Shown here: one piece after another, positions 1-8,853 of the stretch
How the letters are laid out: each line of letters begins with the position of its first letter
Position numbering within the stretch: position 1 is the stretch's first letter
Assembly: GCF_000003815.2 (NCBI RefSeq)
Contig: NC_049981.1
Location: 13,204,737 to 13,239,193 of the forward strand
Source: Branchiostoma floridae
Taxonomy: Eukaryota > Chordata > Leptocardii > Amphioxiformes > Branchiostomatidae
Direction of reading: 5' to 3'
DNA: 34,457 nt
Translations under genes and position numbers: made by a program
Notes under the pieces: generated by a model
Seen by the model: the letters and a program-made list of their open reading frames with translations, nothing else
Told to the model about the DNA's origin: nothing
Database searches by the model: none

Positions 1-119
1 AGTTAAAACAATTAAATAGTGATCTAATTCAAGCAGGTGTAATTGGAAATGATAAATCCATTATTCATTAGGAACATAACATAGATGCTAAACTTTTTGT
101 TGACAATTTGGTAGGGTGT

Positions 120-260
120 TTTTGCCGAGAGTAGTCCTGGGTTCCAATCCCGATATGCCGTGATGTTGTGCCCTTGGGAATCATGCCCTGATGTTGTGCT
201 CTTGGTAATTACCACCAATTTTCTCAATTTCCTCACATTAAAACGAGGACCAAGCATCAG
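120..260 (+). repeat. Decayed tRNA-derived SINE-like tract
   Basis: The tract has a pol III B-box-like string, GGTTCCAATCCC, near 140-151. It is followed by a phrase beginning TGTTGTGCCCTTGG and its partial repeat TGTTGTGCTCTTGG, then an AATTTCCTCACATT-type tail, an arrangement common in tRNA-derived SINEs of invertebrates. No A box or clean target duplication was found, so it is an old fragment. It lies in the NCAPG2 intron that follows the exon ending at 558. The rest of 1-557 shows no coding signal. Confidence 0.4.
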
Positions 261-557
261 ACTTCCCTCAGATAGAACATTAATGGAAGTCGCATATTTG
301 GGGAGAGCCACACCTCAAGAACATCAAAGAATCCACCACACTTATTGAAAAGAGTAGAGGGTTCATATCGGCTCGAGTTGATCAAATAAATCTGTCCAAA
401 TATGCACCTTGTACAGCCCAGTAAAAACCTGGTACGTTACACCATTAGGTGGTTTAGAGGCTATGCAATACAAGTTTACAAACAAAATATAAGACACTTT
501 TTTACACATGGGAAAATTATCTTTAAAAGTCCCTTGAAAAATTCCTTTTGTTCTGAC

Positions 558-3500
558 CTCTGCAGCTCCCAGGTAGGTCTTGTTGATGACACAGAGTAAC
601 AGGAGCTGCTGAAGCTCTTCCATAGTTTCGTCCTGATAGCTGAAGAGGTTGAGAACTTGTCGTAGACCCCACACACGTTTCACACTGCCAGCCTAATGAC
701 ACAGTAACACAGTATTTAGCTGTTTCTTGTTCGACTAAAACATGAAAATTACAGTTTGCAATGAAACACTATCACAAAACATGCATATGTGACAACTATC
801 ATGACTGTCAAGAGATTGGCTATTTACTGGTCTATGGATGTCACAAGTGGCAACTTTAACCATGCTAACTACGCAACTCTGATTGTAACACTTATACTGA
901 AGGAGTATTAGGACAGCATTAAACAGACAGCTTCTTACCTTTGCTTTGAACTCCAGACTCTGCTTCAAAAAGAACATGATTGCATTGTACACCACATTCT
1001 CCTTCTGGCTTAGGTTCTTCAGCCACCTGGTATCCAAGAAAAAAAAAAGTAGAAATGAGTACTAGTATTCCTTCTGAACATCATTAGGTAGAAAAATTCA
1101 TAGAAAACACAATCAAACATCCGAAATATGATTAATTGCAGTACCATTTCTCACACAAGGCACTGATTTGGGTCTTCAACTGGACAGCTGGCTCGGGCAG
1201 GGATGGCAAAATACCTGGTAAAAAAACAACATGAAAGTTCAGCTGTAGTACCAAAGAAACCTTACTAGGTATTTTTCTCTGATTAGTCAAGTCTTAAACA
1301 AAAAGCAAATATATCAACAGTCCATTCACAGCTTCTTAAGTTATTATAACTGTAGACAGTGTATCACTCCCATTATGTAAGAACTGTTATCACCCACCAT
1401 GTAACACCAGGACTATGTCCTGTAGTGTATCAGGGACAATGGGGGACTCCTGGCTGATGGCGATAGTTGCCATGGTGATAACGCCCTGTACGATGCCTGC
1501 AGTCTTCCTCACAACCTGTAAAACACACACCATGTAAATCAGACCATAGCTGTGGCTGTATCTGCATCTATATAGCTGGTCTAACTGTCCTCTAGTGTAA
1601 CACACCAGCTTCACAGACCTGTACGAGGCGCGGCAGCAGCTGGTTATATTACACTGAAAGACCCGTCACACCTAGCTTTTGCAGATCTATCTGCAGGTGA
1701 TCTTTAAAACTATCCCGCAAAGATGCCCCTATGCTTGGTGATAAGAAATTCCACTCAATGATAGTTCTGGGAAATTATGAATAATTGAACGCATCAATCC
1801 TAGGTTGGTAACTCTTGTACTTGAACAAGTTGAAGCATGTCTGCATCAGTGCTGTCTCCAGGACCTGGGACAGAAATTTGCTTGATCACCCCGACCAATC
1901 GAATGGGGACATCCCTCGCGAATGTGCACACTCCTCTAGAAAATAGGACACTCCTCGACTATCAAGGGGGCGCTCCTCTTGGAAAGGGGATGTTTCTCCC
2001 TCAATTAGGGGACGCTCCTCCGGAAATGGTATGGTCATCGGGCATAGGGGACGTCCCTCCAACACCCCCGCCGGCCCGTGGAATCGGCCGCTAACCCGAC
2101 AAATCCCTTTCTAGTTCATCTAAATCACAACATCCAAAACTTTAACCCCGTCAGTGCTCTCGACAAACGTCATACCTCGCCAGGTAATGATAGTTTTTTA
2201 GTAAGAATTGAGGCATGTTGGAAAAAAAGCCGCCCGCGCGGCAGAACATCACCAGTCTTCAGTGTTAAAATGGCGGCGTACCGCACGCCCGGCAAGCAAA
2301 ACATCGAGTTTTAGCCTAAATATCCGCGTGCTTGTCGAGTTTTAAGGCCTCCCTCTTTAACACACGTACATGGGAGAAGTTTCTAACACGATGTCAGGCG
2401 TAGTTATCTGTTATGGCTTGTGAAAAGGCCGCGGTTTACTGGAAACGCCCGGTATTACGGCTTACCGTGACAGAGACCCGGCGCCCGTACGTGTGCTGGG
2501 GAGGGAAGCCAGTCTCGACAAGCACACGGATACGGTATCGGGCCATGTAGCCGCGTTGTACAAAAAATCCCGAATAACTACGTCTGACAGCGTGTTAGAA
2601 ACTTCTCCCATGTACGTGTGTTGGGGAGAGACGCCTTAAAACTCGACAAGCACGCGGATATTTAGGCTAAAACTCGATGTTGTGCTTGCCGGGCGTGCGG
2701 TACGCCGCCATTTTAACACTGAAGACTGGTGATGTTCTGCCGCGCGGGCGGCTTTTTTTCCCAACATGCCTCAATTTTTAATAAAAAACTATCATTACCT
2801 GGCGAGGTATGACGTTTGTCGAGAGCACTGACGGGGTTAAAGTTTTGGATGTTGTGATTTAGATGAACTAGAAAGGGATTTGTCGGGTTAGCGGCCGATT
2901 CCACGGGCCGGCGGGGGTGTTGGAGGGACGTCCCCTATGCCCGATGACCATACCATTTCCGGAGGAGCGTCCCCTAATTGAGGGAGAAACATCCCCTTTC
3001 CAAGAGGAGCGCCCCCTTGAAAGTCGAGGAGTGTCCTATTTTCTAGAGGAGTGTGCACATTCGCGAGGGATGTCCCCATTCGATTGGTCGGGGTGTTGAT
3101 AGGACGGAAAATAATTTTACCTCTTCCGTCCCAAAAATGACACGAAACTGTTGAAAATGTACTTTTATTACATTAAAATGACATATTTAACCAGAAAAAT
3201 CAACAACATGGGCCCCGAAACAATAAGTGGGCTGGAAAAAAATTAAAGCTGGAGACAGACCTAGTCTGGATATACTGGAAATGGCAAACTCAATTCAGGC
3301 TATGGTTTTTAGCGTACGTCTGTATTGTGGAATGATACAGTTCAAAGTTACGTCAAATTGTACAGTTGTCCCGACCTGTTTCCTCTCTCCCACGGGTAGT
3401 TGTTCCAGCTGCTCGTCGTCCTCGCTGAAGGGGCCGCTCATGACGTGATGGTTACACACCTCCTGCAGGGTGCTCCACAGCTGCAGCACCTGCCGACGGT

Positions 3501-5423
3501 TCAGCGTCTGGTACAGCTCCAGCAGGTCCAGCTGGGAATTCCTGTCATCCTGGAGAAAGCATGGTCTTATTGGTATGATAAATATGACAAGGCAGTCTTT
3601 GAAGTCTGTAATGAGTTAACTTACTAATTTTTTTTTTGCTGTAAATTTGGTTTCAGTGTCCAGGCTGCTACAATCAGGAGAAGCTAGACTGAGGCAAGCT
3701 GGAAAGCAGATCCGTAGAATTAGAAAAATGGTTTACCATAAAACTGAGTCAGCTTACAGATGCGATTATGTGGCAGAGACTGTCATTTCTAAATAGGACT
3801 GTTAAGCCATAGCTGATACTGTAGGGCCGATGGATTTCAACATGGTCAATATTGACCATTGGAAGTCAAATTTTATTTCACAATGCCTAAATTTTGCACT
3901 GCAGCGGTATAGCAAAAACAAAAGATTGCAATACTTTACTTTAGAATTAGAGTACCAAGTTTCTTCAACAGATGTCTTCTCTCTAGTTTGTGCTCCTCTA
4001 CAAATTATTTGTTTATCAATTAATTATTATTACTACAATACTACTTGACAGTTGTGATTGCCTGACAAAATCATGCTCCAAAGACAGCTAGCAGGAAAAA
4101 ACACAAACAGAAATGCTGGAGTATCTTTGTGAGTGTGGCTTCATTAACCCTCTCAGCACGAGAAGCCACTATCGTGGCTTTCCCATAGGACGCGAGAAGC
4201 CACGATCGTGGCTTCAGGTTTAATTCCGGCGGGAAATTCAAACTGACTACTGTGAAATGGGAAATTTGGCAGAGTCTGCCAATCAGGATGCTTGTATCTT
4301 TGACCAACCAGAAGGGATGTAGCATTTGAGCCCTGTTTCTGAGGCCTCCAGCGTGTATTTTGGCTTCAGTTTTCTACAGGTTTATTTAGTAAATTTAGCA
4401 GAAATGGAGACAATTTGGTGGATAATTTTGTTGGTGGCTTACAGGAGTGATGACAGGGAAATCCTTGAGGGACAGCAAGGCAAACACCCAGCTGTTTTCG
4501 TTGAGATCAAATGAGCTGATATCACCGTGTCTAATGAGTTCTACATGCATGCTTCCTTGTTGTTTTTCTTGGGCATGAGGAGGACCAGGTCAGGTCAGAA
4601 AGGTCACTGGTCTCAATTGACATTTTAGATACTCTGATACCTGTTTCTCTACCCAAGTCATAAGTAATAGGATTTATTTGACTCCCTGATATGTGGAGAA
4701 CATCCAGAAAAATAATTTGCCATTTAGCACAAGGCATATTCATTATTTCAATAGTACAACTACAGGTGTGGGGAGGGGGGCACAACTGTTTATTGGGGTG
4801 AACATTTGTTTATCAACACTGAACTTATTTGAAATCATGCTTTGATTTTTAGTTTTTGGTCATTCTAACAGCATACCAGCTTTGTGTATGTATAATTGAG
4901 TATTTCTACATAGTTTTATGATAAATGACACAAAACACTCAGTCCCTAGCCAAATGTTTTCTTTTGTGAAGCTTTTTTTGGGAGTGTTGCAAATGTGTTT
5001 TTGAGTGGTTTCCATGACGATTGCTGTCCTCAGATTGATGGTATGATATTTATTTTGCTTGTTTTGGAAAGGCCATTCTGTGAGCTTTCCAGCAATATAT
5101 AGTTTTCCTAGTCTACTCCTTACATAACAGCTGTAATGATGATACACAAAAAGTACTAATTGACACCTGTATAGACTGAAATTATATGTCGTATATGGTA
5201 TACAGGAAAAAATTTTATGACGTGTTGAGAGGGTTAAGCACAAGTTTATGGTAATACTACAGACTAAAAAACAGTATAAAGTATTATTTCACAATTTAAA
5301 AGTGCTTACGTGAAGTTTGAGGTAGTTTGCGAAGCTGTCAGCAGAGGGAGCTTCCTGCTTCAGGACTTGTAGAAACTTGTCCCGATGTAGAACAGTTTCC
5401 ACACTCTCTTCTTCTGTAGACAT
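558..5423 (-). CDS. NCAPG2: Condensin-2 complex subunit G2, N-terminal part (six coding exons, continues off the left edge)
   Basis: Minus-strand exons, in transcript order: 5423-5310, 3549-3376, 1515-1398, 1214-1145, 1026-939 and 692-558. Phases join exactly (0, 0, 1, 0, 0, 0 leftover logic checked codon by codon) to give 233 residues. The start is the ATG at 5423, seven bases after an acceptor (TTCCATGACAG), giving MSTEEESVET. Recognisable NCAPG2 stretches are the LDLLELYQTLNRRQ segment, VVRKTAGIVQGVITMATIAI, LCEKWWLKNL (family: DLCxxWW), and VKRVWGLRQVLNLFSYQDET with the following LLLLCVINKTYLGAAE. NCAPG2 is a HEAT-repeat subunit of nuclear condensin II, which compacts mitotic chromosomes. 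The human protein is about 1140 residues, so about four fifths lies beyond base 1. Two donors are non-typical: GTCGGG after 3376 and GTCAGA after 558. Introns hold a fold-back element and a piggyBac-like MITE. Confidence 0.85.
1887..3095. mobile_element. Fold-back (long inverted repeat) DNA element, non-autonomous
   Basis: Two near-identical arms, 1887-2407 and 2574-3095, are inverted around a 166-bp spacer. The ends are CACCCCGACCAATCG and its complement. Both ends are flanked by TTGAT (1882-1886 and 3096-3100), a clean 5-bp target duplication. There is no transposase. The same short peptides translate from both arms on opposite strands only because the arms mirror each other. CAC termini with a 5-bp duplication recall Transib elements, but this is a weak analogy. 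The element lies in an NCAPG2 intron (1516-3375). The remainder of that intron shows nothing recognisable. Confidence 0.85.
1900..2060. repeat. Degenerate 25-30 bp sub-repeats within the fold-back arms
   Basis: The outer part of each arm repeats a phrase like AGGGGACGCTCCTCC about six times (for example GGGGACATCCC, GGGGGCGCTCC, GGGGACGTCCC). Several units are themselves near-palindromes. The mirror copy is at about 2920-3082. Confidence 0.6.
4148..5233. mobile_element. piggyBac-like MITE
   Basis: The element is bounded by TTAA at 4144-4147 and 5234-5237, the obligate piggyBac target. The 13-bp terminal inverted repeats are CCCTCTCAGCACG and, read inward from the right, CCCTCTCAACACG (one mismatch). 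CCCT ends plus TTAA are diagnostic of the superfamily. At 1086 bp with no transposase ORF it is non-autonomous. It sits in the NCAPG2 intron between coding exons 1 and 2 (3550-5309). The rest of that intron (3550-4143) shows nothing. Confidence 0.85.
4159..4216. repeat. Two tandem palindromes just inside the left piggyBac end
   Basis: Two copies of a perfect or near-perfect hairpin occur about 35 bp apart: GAAGCCACTATCGTGGCTTT and GAAGCCACGATCGTGGCTTC. No matching pair is seen at the right end. Subterminal palindromes may be transposase-binding or structural sites. Confidence 0.75.
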
Positions 5424-5429
5424 GGTCAA

Positions 5430-6010
5430 CCTGTCATGGAAAATATTATACAACATAAGTCTTGTTGACTCCAGAGCAGCACTATACACATCTGCAGGGG
5501 GATCAGTGTTAGAGTCTTAGATAGCATAATTTTTTTAATCACAATCATTGGATGACAAATGCTGTCTGAATCTCCTCAGATAAGCAGCATATTCGGTCAC
5601 TCAAAAAATGGATTTTTGTACTAGATTGCACAAGGTTAGAAAAAATGTGGATTGGCTTGCTAGGGAACTGTGTCAAAACCTTCCACAACCCTCCAAATTT
5701 TTTTGATACAGTCAAGGAGGTTGAAAGAGGGGAAGAAGTTCAAAACTAGTTTAAATTTTGAATGAAAACAATGACCATTACAAACGACGGTTAAGTAAAG
5801 ATAAATGGAAACGAGGAGGGAAATATCTGTTATAAGACTGACGGACTGACAACCATTATTTTTCAATCGCAAATCTTTCCTGACAAAATCCATGTTGCAT
5901 TTGGTGTGCCCCCCTCCCCACAAGTTTCTTCAAGTTTAAAGATTTGACAAAGAATCTGGCCTTTCTTTCTTAGACCTCATGCCAAAGGAATCATCTGATA
6001 CTAGACTTAC
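5430..6010 (-). other. NCAPG2 leader intron
   Basis: This is the intron between the untranslated leader exon (donor GTAAGT read on the minus strand from 6010) and coding exon 1 (acceptor ending at 5430). It contains a TGCCCCCCTCCCC block at about 5907-5919 that recurs elsewhere in the window. No coding signal was seen. Confidence 0.55.
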
Positions 6011-6200
6011 GTTTTGAGTTATCCGAAAGCCTTGCAGGATAGAAATAGAGGCAAAAAATTCGTCCTAGAGGAGTAATTGTTGAAAACTGCGCGACGTTCG
6101 CTGTTTGGCTGTTGGAGACAAAATAGAAAATGGCGCCTTTTCCGAACAATGCCGAAGAATGCCGAATTTTACCGATCGTACTCTTGTTCCCATGATGCGA
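6011..6200 (-). other. NCAPG2: Probable NCAPG2 untranslated first exon
   Basis: On the minus strand the sequence AACTCAAAAC is followed at 6010 by a consensus donor, GTAAGTCTAG. A usable acceptor lies directly before the NCAPG2 ATG at 5423, so a spliced non-coding leader is likely. The 5' limit is not visible; 6200 is a guess. A GGCGCCATTTTC string near 6135-6146 (minus) resembles E2F or YY1-type core elements, which would suit a cell-cycle gene. Confidence 0.5.
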
Positions 6201-6437
6201 ACAAAAGAATCTTAGAATGAACACAAATATTTTGCTTTATAACTACGATAATGAAACTCTAAGTTAAGAATTAAGTTTTAAATATGATTTATTGTAGTTA
6301 GATAACCAGATGTGCCTATGTTTTCTAAAAGCACGAGGATAACGTGGTATTTTGAACCTGAGAACGAGAGCTTTTGTTTATTACCTGGTTGCTAAAGGGG
6401 GTTGCTAACGAGTAACAAAGAAGCCAAGATGGCGGAC
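6200..6437. promoter_or_regulatory. Head-to-head promoter interval between NCAPG2 and DNAH6
   Basis: Leader exons of the two genes diverge from here. On the DNAH6 side a forkhead-type site, TGTTTAT, lies at 6375-6381. Two GTTGCTA strings at 6388-6394 and 6401-6407 match RFX half-sites. The second faces AGTAAC (6411-6416) as an imperfect X-box with a four-base spacer. A YY1-type CAAGATGGCGGAC follows at 6425-6437. FOXJ1 and RFX factors are the known activators of motile-cilium genes, so the placement fits DNAH6. Transcription starts are inferred. Confidence 0.55.
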
Positions 6438-6500
6438 AGAAGAAAAAAGTTCACCGCAGTGTTATACTGAACGTTTTCTTTTGTTTTACACGACTGACAG
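6425..6500 (+). other. DNAH6: Probable DNAH6 untranslated first exon with a 13-codon upstream ORF
   Basis: A donor GTATGC at 6501 follows CGACTGACAG. The next good acceptor (TTTTCTCTGTCAACAG) ends at 8722, 13 bases before the DNAH6 ATG. The exon contains ATGGCGGACAGAAG, which starts a short ORF (MADRRKKFTAVLY, 6429-6470) overlapping the YY1-type motif. The 5' end is not determined. Confidence 0.5.
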
Positions 6501-6980
6501 GTATGCTTTTCTTTTGATCTCTTCCTTTATGAAAGATTGTTTATGTTGTTCCAGGAATATGTGAATGGTTGACTCCGAAATGTGAGTTTTAGACAACAAA
6601 AGTGAAACTTCTTCAAGTTGTCTCGGACAGATTTTTAGGTCATGGCGATTGACGTAAAGATGGTTTCAAGTTACCGACCTACGCAAGAACGTCGGACTAT
6701 AAATCGTGATCTTGAAGACTTTTTCAACAAAATCCCAAACCGCTGTGCTTCTTGATTGTTTAAGTTTCATAATCTGTACACCCACGACATGTTTTAGGTC
6801 GATTTGTAAGTAATTCTGTGCGTAAAAATCAACCAAAAGTTTTCGCAAAAACTTCAGAACGTGTAGCTAAAGGACTGTAAGACTACACATTTAGAAATGG
6901 TATAGAGGGGGGCTGTTGTAGAGAGAGAAACGTTAAGTTATGCTGGTATCGGAAAAAAATCACTGCTTCCCCACAATTCT

Positions 6981-7078
6981 TGAAGATAAATTTTGTTTTC
7001 GTGATGCCCCCCTCCCCCAAAATTTATTCTTTAACTCAAGTTGAAGATAAATTTTGTTTCGTGATGCCCCCCTCCCCC
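6981..7078. repeat. Two-copy tandem repeat, 61-bp period
   Basis: Copies at 6981-7018 and 7042-7078 share GAAGATAAATTTTG and GTGATGCCCCCCTCCCC. The C-rich block recurs at about 5907-5919 and, inverted, at 4766-4781. The repeat lies in the DNAH6 leader intron. Nothing else is recognised in 6501-6980 or 7079-7207. Confidence 0.75.
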
Positions 7079-7222
7079 TTCTAGTCCATGCTACAAAAAA
7101 ATGTATAACTATAAGTTACTGGCCCAGTCGAATTGACATGCAAGGCCAAGGTTGGAGGGTTGATGGCAAGTGGGATCACTGCACAATCATGTTCACAATT
7201 ACCTGAAAATAAACAGGAGCGA

Positions 7223-7355
7223 GGCTATTGACACACCCAGTGTGTCAATAGCCTAAACAGGCTATTGACACACTCAGTGTGTCAATAGCCTAAACAGGCT
7301 ATTGACACACTCAGTGTGCCAATAGCCTGCCAGGCTATTGACACACTCAGTGCAC
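7223..7355. repeat. Array of 31-bp perfect hairpins at 36-37 bp period (left end)
   Basis: Units are at 7223-7253, 7260-7290, 7297-7327 and a partial one from 7333, with spacers TAAACA, TAAACA and TGCCA. Within each unit the 14-base arms pair around a three-base loop (CCA or TCA). One arm change (GTGTGC for GTGTGT) occurs in unit 3. Confidence 0.9.
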
Positions 7356-8102
7356 AATTTTTTAAAATTTTGACACTAGAAACCACGAAAATGAGAAAAT
7401 CTTACGATTATATTTGAAAGGCAACACTCTGAAAATACAAATGGCATTCTGTGCCCATCATCAACCCAAAATACGATCTTTTTCACGTGTTTACGGTATA
7501 GGCCGCATGTAGCCAGTCACAAGTATGCAAATGAGCTAACTATATTTAGTACCATGCAAACACCGCATGTTGGAACACGTTTTCGGCTGTGTTTGCCGAC
7601 GAATTCCTGCCGTTAGGGAGAATTTGCGGCCTCAAAACTGATATCACAAGTGAAGCGAAGTTATAGTTGTTGTTTTACTTTCATTATTTTGAAAGAACTT
7701 TGTAGCGTCATAGCGAGATCAACCGATATGTTTGGATGACATAGCGGCGCGGAAATATATGCTTCGACGGCGTGAATTTTGAGCAAAAATACCGCAGAAT
7801 TATGGTTAGAAAACCCAAGGAGCTTTTATCCTTGGAAAACCCCACATTTTATTATTTCAGGGGTCCCTGGTCCAATTTAAAAGAAATAATAAGTGTACCG
7901 TCCAAAATAAGAACGTAGCGGGTGGATTCTGCGGCTGAAAAAAATAAACGTAACTGTTACCTAAACATGCACTCTTGAAAATGCAGACCAAAAAGTCCCA
8001 AAGGTGGGTTTTCATGGTTCTGGTCGCATGACGAAAATATTCTTATATCAAATGGATGTTATAAAAAGGTAAAAGGACAATTGAAAAAAAAAAAAACTTT
8101 CA

Positions 8103-8167
8103 CTAGGCGGGTTCGAACCGGGGTCGGCAGTGTGGCGACTAATCACGCTAACCACTACGCCATGCTA
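8103..8167 (-). pseudogene. tRNA-like pol III sequence (tRNA pseudogene or SINE head)
   Basis: On the minus strand an A-box-like TGGCGTAGTGGTTAGCG (8163-8147) is followed 28 bases later by a perfect B-box-like GGTTCGAACCC (8119-8109). About 12 bases further on comes a run of 13 T (8096-8084), which could terminate pol III. The acceptor and T stems do not pair cleanly, so a working tRNA is unlikely. Confidence 0.55.
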
Positions 8168-8381
8168 ACATTCACAATACCAACTTTTATTAACAGGTAT
8201 CCAAATCTAAGGCATAACTTGAATACGTCCGTTCATTCCAAGATTCAAAGATTCTAATGTCTAATCCTCCGAAAAATGTCTAAACAACTGTTACTTATGT
8301 GAAAAGTTTGTAATGAGACGAGAGCCTGGCAAAATAATGTCGGGAAAGGCATGTTACAAGCTCTGATTGGCTGGCTGGAAT

Positions 8382-8436
8382 CTCAGTGTGTCAATAGCCT
8401 GTTTAGGCTAGAGGCACACTCAGTGTGTCAATAGCC
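8382..8436. repeat. Hairpin array, right end of the same element
   Basis: A half unit at 8382-8399 is followed by the spacer TGTTTA and a full unit at 8406-8436. The left arm of the full unit has diverged (GGCTAGAGGCACAC). The inverted spacer shows that the two arrays are inverted relative to each other. Confidence 0.85.
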
Positions 8437-8525
8437 ACAGCGAATAAACAGTCTTAGCTTCTAGTACAATCACTTCATTAATGGTTGCTAAGGGTACTGG
8501 AGCAAGACTCCTGTCTAACCGTATA

Positions 8526-8549
8526 ACTCTACTCTACTCTACTCTACTA
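8526..8549. repeat. ACTCT pentanucleotide microsatellite
   Basis: About four to five consecutive ACTCT units lie in the DNAH6 leader intron, about 190 bases before coding exon 1. Confidence 0.85.
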
Positions 8550-8735
8550 TATTATACATACAAATGTATCATATACCTCTTCCATAATTTAGCCAGATTA
8601 GTCTAAAACTGGCAGTATTTGCTTGATTTAAGCACTTAGTAAAGCTAAACTCTATATAGATGTAACTATAACTAGTATAAGCTAAGTTAACAGTATCTGA
8701 CATGCCTTTTCTCTGTCAACAGACACAAGTTTAAG

Positions 8736-8853
8736 ATGGCAGAACGTTTGAACTCCATCCACATGAGCTACCCTCCGCCAGCGACGGGTCAGCGTTCCGT
8801 CCAACGGTCTATGATCAACGGGACAGCAAACGGAGTAGGGTTTCCTGTTAGAG
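8736..8853 (+). CDS. DNAH6: DNAH6 coding exon 1
   Basis: ATG in good context (AAGATGG) follows an acceptor ending at 8722. It encodes [20 protein letters not shown] and 19 more residues, and ends in phase 1 before GTGGGC. The leftover G joins CC of the exon at 16268 to make Ala before MDPSQL, so the reading frame is continuous. The linkage rests on phase and splice sites, not on a remembered homologue. An alternative start exists at 16270 in good context (GCCATGG). The intervening 7.4 kb intron contains the gap and the MULE. Confidence 0.65.

Larger units (their letters stand above)
7217..8442. mobile_element. Non-autonomous element with hairpin-array terminal inverted repeats
   Basis: Both ends carry copies of one 31-bp hairpin, arms GGCTATTGACACAC around a TCA loop. 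Three and a half units are at the left end (7223-7355). At the right end (8382-8436) there are one and a half, with the spacer TAAACA inverted to TGTTTA. AATAAACAG flanks the unit at 7208-7216 and 8443-8451 and is the best candidate 9-bp target duplication. No transposase is encoded. The core holds a tRNA-like sequence. A 9-bp duplication suggests a MULE-type element, but the outermost six bases of the two ends do not match well, so exact limits are uncertain. Confidence 0.7.

Noticed and set aside
1837-2314. Protein-coding gene encoded on both strands of the 1.9-3.1 kb region
   Set aside because: The identical peptides on opposite strands come from the inverted arms; no family features or splice context.
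7223-7355. CRISPR-like palindromic repeats
   Set aside because: Spacers are only 5-6 bases and identical, and the array is paired with an inverted one at 8382-8436.
7525-7532. Octamer ATGCAAAT as a POU-factor site (also at 27019-27026)
   Set aside because: Eight-base matches are expected by chance in this length and nothing nearby supports function.
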